Shown: positions 60,781-64,000 of the stretch, one piece after another
Numbering within the stretch: position 1 is the stretch's first letter
How the letters are laid out: each line of letters opens with the position of its first letter
Assembly: GCA_964424355.1 (NCBI GenBank)
Contig: CAYRIO010000018.1
Location: 1-64,000 of the forward strand
Origin: CAZEHS01 sp964424355
GTDB taxonomy: Bacteria > Bacillota > Clostridia > Peptostreptococcales > Acidaminobacteraceae
DNA: 64,000 bases
Direction of reading: 5' to 3'
Position numbers and translations under genes: made by a program
The notes under the pieces: model-generated
What the model was told of the DNA's origin: nothing
The model's input: the letters and a program-made list of their open reading frames with translations, nothing else
The model's database searches: none

Positions 60781-62259
60781 ATGACACGAGAGCAGCTCAA
60801 ATCCCTGACTCTGGTGGCCCTGTTTGGTCTTTGTACCATCCTTGTCAGTCAGATTTGGTCCGGCGTTTCGATTACTCAGTTGAAACCCGCCACGGATTTT
60901 TTACAGAGTGCCTATGCAACTGAACAGATTACTGAACTCATCTACCCCCAAAGTTATGTTATAAACTTTGGGGGTGGTTCGCATACCGCCATGTTCTCGG
61001 ATGCCTATGAGATATGGAAGACGGCTAAACCTCAAGTCTTCAGCTTTCTCTCAGAAAATGTCACTGAGCGTCAGATTACCAAAGAGGAGTGGCTTGAAAA
61101 AAACCGGTTCAGATCGGTACGCTTTGAATTACCGATGGCCCTTTCGCCAGATCTTTTCCTCCAACTATCGGGATCAGACAGCGTCTACTCCGGTAAAATA
61201 ACAGTGATGGACACCTTCTTGTTCAGCGCCACGGAACCCAAGGCTCTTTATATCGGAGATCAGAAGACGGAGCAGTATTACGCTTTGACTGGGGAACCAG
61301 AAAAATTCGATCTGGAAACCCTCCTTCAAACCGTGGAACGCAGTACTGAAGCCGAATACGAAACCGTTGAAGAACACTATCGGATCCAGGAAATACTGCA
61401 GTCAGTCGCGGGTGATGCCGTGGTTGAAAATACAGTGATGGTTCCCCGATTCGAAATCGAACCCCGCCCAATCCTGCGTATCAGAGGAGAACTTCCGGTA
61501 TTTTCCGCGGCAGAGGATGCACAGGAAACCGTGCGTAAACTGGCGGATGCCGCATTCGGAAATCAATTTGCTTTTATAAACCGGCTGGTGGATGTCAATG
61601 GCGCTGTTGTTTTTCTGTACGGCTATGGCGAAAAGACATTCCGGATTCACCCGAACGGCCTGCTGGATTATCAGGAAAATCCAGACCCGGTCCTGAGCAC
61701 TAAAAAGACGGATTTTCTGGGTGCTTTGAGCCAAGCGGTAGCGTTTATCGGACGTGTGGGCGGGTATCCGGAGGGCCTTTACCTCACCGGGTATCAGCCG
61801 ACGGAAAACAAGCTGGGGTACCGATTTTTCTTTGCCTATCCATTGGAAGGGCTGCCAGTTATCTCGTCAACCGAAAGCAAGCAGCGTGAAATGCCTGTGG
61901 CTGATGCCCCCATCGTGATTGAAATTCAGGGAGAACAGACTGTCTTTTGCCAGCGGCGGGTCGGAGCGGTTGAGGCACTGCTGGATGTCACTCCTTTGTG
62001 GGACCGGGTTTTAAGTCTTGATGAGATCATCGTCAAGAACTATGAGCAAATTCTGCCGGTCTATATCCGTCAGTCCGGTGACAGTGTGATGGAATCTTCT
62101 ATTCAGTACCGGCTGCTGCAAAGCATTCAGTCGGTTCGTCTGGTGTATTGCCAGAACAATGCCGGGGACCGGATGACCCCGGCTTGGGAGATGAATTTTG
62201 ACGGCGCGCTGCTCTATTTCAATATCTATGATGGCCGCATGATGGCTGAATCGCCTTAG
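60781..62259 (+). CDS. walH: WalH (YycH) regulatory protein
   Basis: 492 aa. One N-terminal membrane segment (LTLVALFGLCTILVSQIW, about residues 9-26); the rest is extracellular. Identified by position (walR-walK-walH-walI-walJ) and overall architecture; sequence conservation in this family is low. In Bacillus it controls WalK activity together with WalI at the membrane. GGAGG lies 6 nt upstream. Confidence 0.82.
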   Translation: MTREQLKSLTLVALFGLCTILVSQIWSGVSITQLKPATDFLQSAYATEQITELIYPQSYVINFGGGSHTAMFSDAYEIWKTAKPQVFSFLSENVTERQITKEEWLEKNRFRSVRFELPMALSPDLFLQLSGSDSVYSGKITVMDTFLFSATEPKALYIGDQKTEQYYALTGEPEKFDLETLLQTVERSTEAEYETVEEHYRIQEILQSVAGDAVVENTVMVPRFEIEPRPILRIRGELPVFSAAEDAQETVRKLADAAFGNQFAFINRLVDVNGAVVFLYGYGEKTFRIHPNGLLDYQENPDPVLSTKKTDFLGALSQAVAFIGRVGGYPEGLYLTGYQPTENKLGYRFFFAYPLEGLPVISSTESKQREMPVADAPIVIEIQGEQTVFCQRRVGAVEALLDVTPLWDRVLSLDEIIVKNYEQILPVYIRQSGDSVMESSIQYRLLQSIQSVRLVYCQNNAGDRMTPAWEMNFDGALLYFNIYDGRMMAESP

Positions 62260-62268
62260 GAGGTCGGG

Positions 62269-63117
62269 ATGCACTGGAGTAAGACTAAAACAATCCTGAT
62301 TATCGCGCTGTTGATCACCAATGCCGTCATGCTGGGATACCTGTATTCTGAAAACAGGTTACAGAGAGATGCTGCTGTTTCTGACCGCATGGTGTATATG
62401 GATGTCATTTCTGTTCTCAAGGCGCGGAATATCCAGGTGGCTTTTCAGGGAATGCCCAAAACAGAAGGGGTTCAAGCGGTGGAAGCTGCCTATGAGACCT
62501 ATGATCTTGCTGCGCTGGCACCGCATTTCCTGACGGGGAAGGCCACGGTGAACCCGGGAGGAACGGAAGCCGTCGCAGGACAGGAAAGCCTGCGCTTTCT
62601 CGATGGCATCAAGCTGATTTATGAAAACAAAGGCTTGCCGGAAGTCGTTAAAGCGCCAGCGGAAGAAGAAGCCTTGGAGATGGCCCGGAAGTTCCTTTCT
62701 CTTCATGGCTATCCCCTTGATGAAAATACGATTTTAAGCTCCGTGAAGGTCAATGGACAGGAAATCGAGGTGGTTTACGGTCAGCAGACCAGTCACCGCC
62801 AAATTGAAAATGGTGTGATGCGGTTGGTTGTTACGGACCAAGGGGTCCGATCTTTTGAACGGAAATGGCTCAAGATTTTAAAGGTCCGGGAGATGACATA
62901 TGTAATCATTCCACCTGGCCGGGCGCTCCTGAGGCTTTCGGAGATCCTGTCGGAGGAACAGACATCGGGGCAGCCGGTTGTCATCACTGCGATGACACTG
63001 GGGTACAAATTGGAAACCGAATCATTGAATACCAACATCCTCTCCGGTGAACTCTCCCCCTACTGGCGGTTTACAACCCGGTCGGGAATCACATACCCTG
63101 TCAAGGCGCTTCAATAA
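62269..63117 (+). CDS. walI: WalI (YycI) regulatory protein
   Basis: 282 aa with one N-terminal membrane segment (TKTILIIALLITNAVMLGYLY, about 5-25) and an extracellular domain. The N-terminal pattern W-x-K-x-K-x-x-x-I-x-x-L-x-x-x-N is typical of YycI. AGGAGG lies 6 nt before the start; it begins 9 nt after walH and forms the WalH-WalI pair. Confidence 0.83.
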   Translation: MHWSKTKTILIIALLITNAVMLGYLYSENRLQRDAAVSDRMVYMDVISVLKARNIQVAFQGMPKTEGVQAVEAAYETYDLAALAPHFLTGKATVNPGGTEAVAGQESLRFLDGIKLIYENKGLPEVVKAPAEEEALEMARKFLSLHGYPLDENTILSSVKVNGQEIEVVYGQQTSHRQIENGVMRLVVTDQGVRSFERKWLKILKVREMTYVIIPPGRALLRLSEILSEEQTSGQPVVITAMTLGYKLETESLNTNILSGELSPYWRFTTRSGITYPVKALQ

Positions 63118-63151
63118 ACGGCCTGGCGCAGCACCCATCAGCGAGGTAATC

Positions 63152-63955
63152 ATGCCCATACACTTTTGTTCCCTAGCCAGCGGCAGCAGCGGCAACAGCC
63201 AATTCATCGCTTCGGATCAGACCCGGCTTCTGCTGGATGCGGGTCTCAGCGGGAAGTATATCACCAATTCCCTGGAATACATCGGGGAATCCTTGAAGGA
63301 AATCAACGCCCTTCTGATCACCCATGAGCATTCCGACCATATCAAGGGAGCCGGGGTGATCTACCGCAAGATCAAACAGCCTATTTATGCGACCGAAGCG
63401 ACATGGACAGCCATGCAAAGCAAGCTGGGCGAAATCGCACCGGAACATATCCGCATTATCAAGCCGGGAGAGGCCTTTGAAATTGGGGACATCCTGGTGA
63501 AACCCATTGAGATTTCCCATGACGCAGCCGAACCTGTAGCCTATGCATTCAGTAACCTGCAGGCTCGGATGTGTGTGGCGACGGATTTGGGGCACTGTCC
63601 GGAATCGGTACAGCAGGAATTTCTGGAATGCGATCTTTTGATGCTGGAATCCAATCACGACGTCAACATGCTGAAAATAGGACCCTACCCTTACTATCTC
63701 AAGCGGAGAATTCTGAGCGATGTCGGTCACTTATCCAACGAAACCGCTGCAGGCGTCATCACCCGGGCGGTCAAAGAAGGCCGGGTACGCAGCGTGCTCC
63801 TGGGGCATCTCAGTAAAGAGAACAATCTGCCGGAGCTGGCCTATGAAACCGTGGGAAACATCGTCACAGAGGCGGGGATCCGTGTGGGAGAAGAGCTGAA
63901 CCTGGGCCTGACTTACCGCGACCGAGTCGGTGTGGTCTATCATATTCGCAAATAG
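63152..63955 (+). CDS. walJ: WalJ (YycJ) metallo-beta-lactamase fold hydrolase
   Basis: 267 aa from the ATG at 63152 (GAGGTAATC before it). Starts MPIHFCSLASGSSGNSQF. The zinc-binding motif LITHEHSDHIKG is near residue 57-68, with further ligands in ISHDAAEP and ATDLGHCP. Exonuclease-like protein linked to DNA repair and cell-wall homeostasis in other Firmicutes. A longer frame overlapping walI is rejected. Confidence 0.93.
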   Translation: MPIHFCSLASGSSGNSQFIASDQTRLLLDAGLSGKYITNSLEYIGESLKEINALLITHEHSDHIKGAGVIYRKIKQPIYATEATWTAMQSKLGEIAPEHIRIIKPGEAFEIGDILVKPIEISHDAAEPVAYAFSNLQARMCVATDLGHCPESVQQEFLECDLLMLESNHDVNMLKIGPYPYYLKRRILSDVGHLSNETAAGVITRAVKEGRVRSVLLGHLSKENNLPELAYETVGNIVTEAGIRVGEELNLGLTYRDRVGVVYHIRK

Positions 63956-63963
63956 GAGCATTC

Positions 63964-64000
63964 ATGCACATAGCTGTCATTACCGTCGGGCGCATCAAAG
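63964..64000 (+). CDS. rlmH: 23S rRNA (pseudouridine-1915-N3) methyltransferase RlmH, 5' end
   Basis: Only the first 12 codons are in the window (MHIAVITVGRIK). The start and the K-x-hydrophobic pattern fit RlmH, and rlmH regularly follows walJ in Firmicutes. AGGAG lies 7 nt upstream. Confidence 0.75.
   Translation, partial: MHIAVITVGRIK

Noticed and set aside
1..64000. CRISPR arrays, prophage, insertion sequences or restriction systems
   Set aside because: I saw no spaced repeat array, transposase, integrase, phage structural gene or modification methylase motif in the window.

Overview
The window is the replication-origin region of a low-to-mid GC Gram-positive bacterium (Firmicutes, most likely class Clostridia). 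The evidence is a dnaA/dnaN origin with DnaA boxes, an rpmH-rnpA-yidD-yidC-jag block, parAB with two perfect parS sites, a walRK operon, a sigB-type rsbV-rsbW-sigB module and a small (about 135 nt) SRP RNA. A YedF/DUF3343/YqeC set points to an anaerobe with selenium/molybdenum hydroxylase metabolism. I cannot fix the genus from sequence alone. The right part (about 38-64 kb) is visibly richer in G+C than the part around the origin.

Layout. 1-30 is the 5' end of a 16S rRNA gene on the minus strand, with its promoter. 0.4-5.2 kb is a livKHMGF branched-chain amino acid ABC transporter (minus). 5.5-6.5 kb is trpS (plus). 6.5-8.1 kb is rsbV-rsbW-sigB (minus). 8.3-16.9 kb is dnaA-dnaN-yaaA-recF-gyrB-gyrA, all minus. 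The origin is bipartite: DnaA boxes upstream of dnaA (16.87-17.19 kb), and a DnaA box plus an AT-rich unwinding element with six DnaA-trios between dnaA and dnaN (15.3-15.5 kb). From 17.3 kb nearly all genes are on the plus strand: rpmH, rnpA, yidD, yidC, jag, mnmE, mnmG, rsmG, parA, parB and a lipid kinase. Most genes therefore point away from the origin; trpS and a dnaD-dnaI operon are the exceptions.

26-31.5 kb is the least ordinary stretch. It holds an NtrC/AcoR-like regulator whose AAA+ domain lacks the GAFTGA loop and the Walker B glutamate. Next is a 770-bp non-coding region with a DnaA box and duplicated TGTAAAC elements. Then come two tandem paralogous HTH-coiled-coil proteins, a coiled-coil protein and a membrane-anchored OmpA-domain protein. 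This is my best candidate for an undescribed system, possibly an origin-proximal DNA-to-envelope linkage.

31.5-35.3 kb has tRNA-Arg, tadA, tRNA-Ser, the SRP RNA, dnaX, ybaB and recR, an order like that of Bacillus subtilis. 35-44.4 kb is accessory: a sensorless hybrid histidine kinase, an EcsC-family protein, an RlmL-like methyltransferase, YqeC, a MocA/MobA-like nucleotidyltransferase, a DUF5711-like protein, CvpA, YedF, DUF3343, DUF951 and an aminotransferase. 44.6-53.6 kb is rpsF-ssb-rpsR, yybS-gdpP-rplI-dnaB, a GNAT, a DUF1858 protein, bioY and purA. 53.7-55.5 kb is the inward-facing dnaD-dnaI operon, whose upstream region carries a cluster of DnaA boxes. 55.8-64 kb is an M23 peptidase and a walR-walK-(extra secreted protein)-walH-walI-walJ-rlmH locus. 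The extra gene has a WalR-type box at its promoter. Functions come from visible motifs, family knowledge and gene order; no database search was run.
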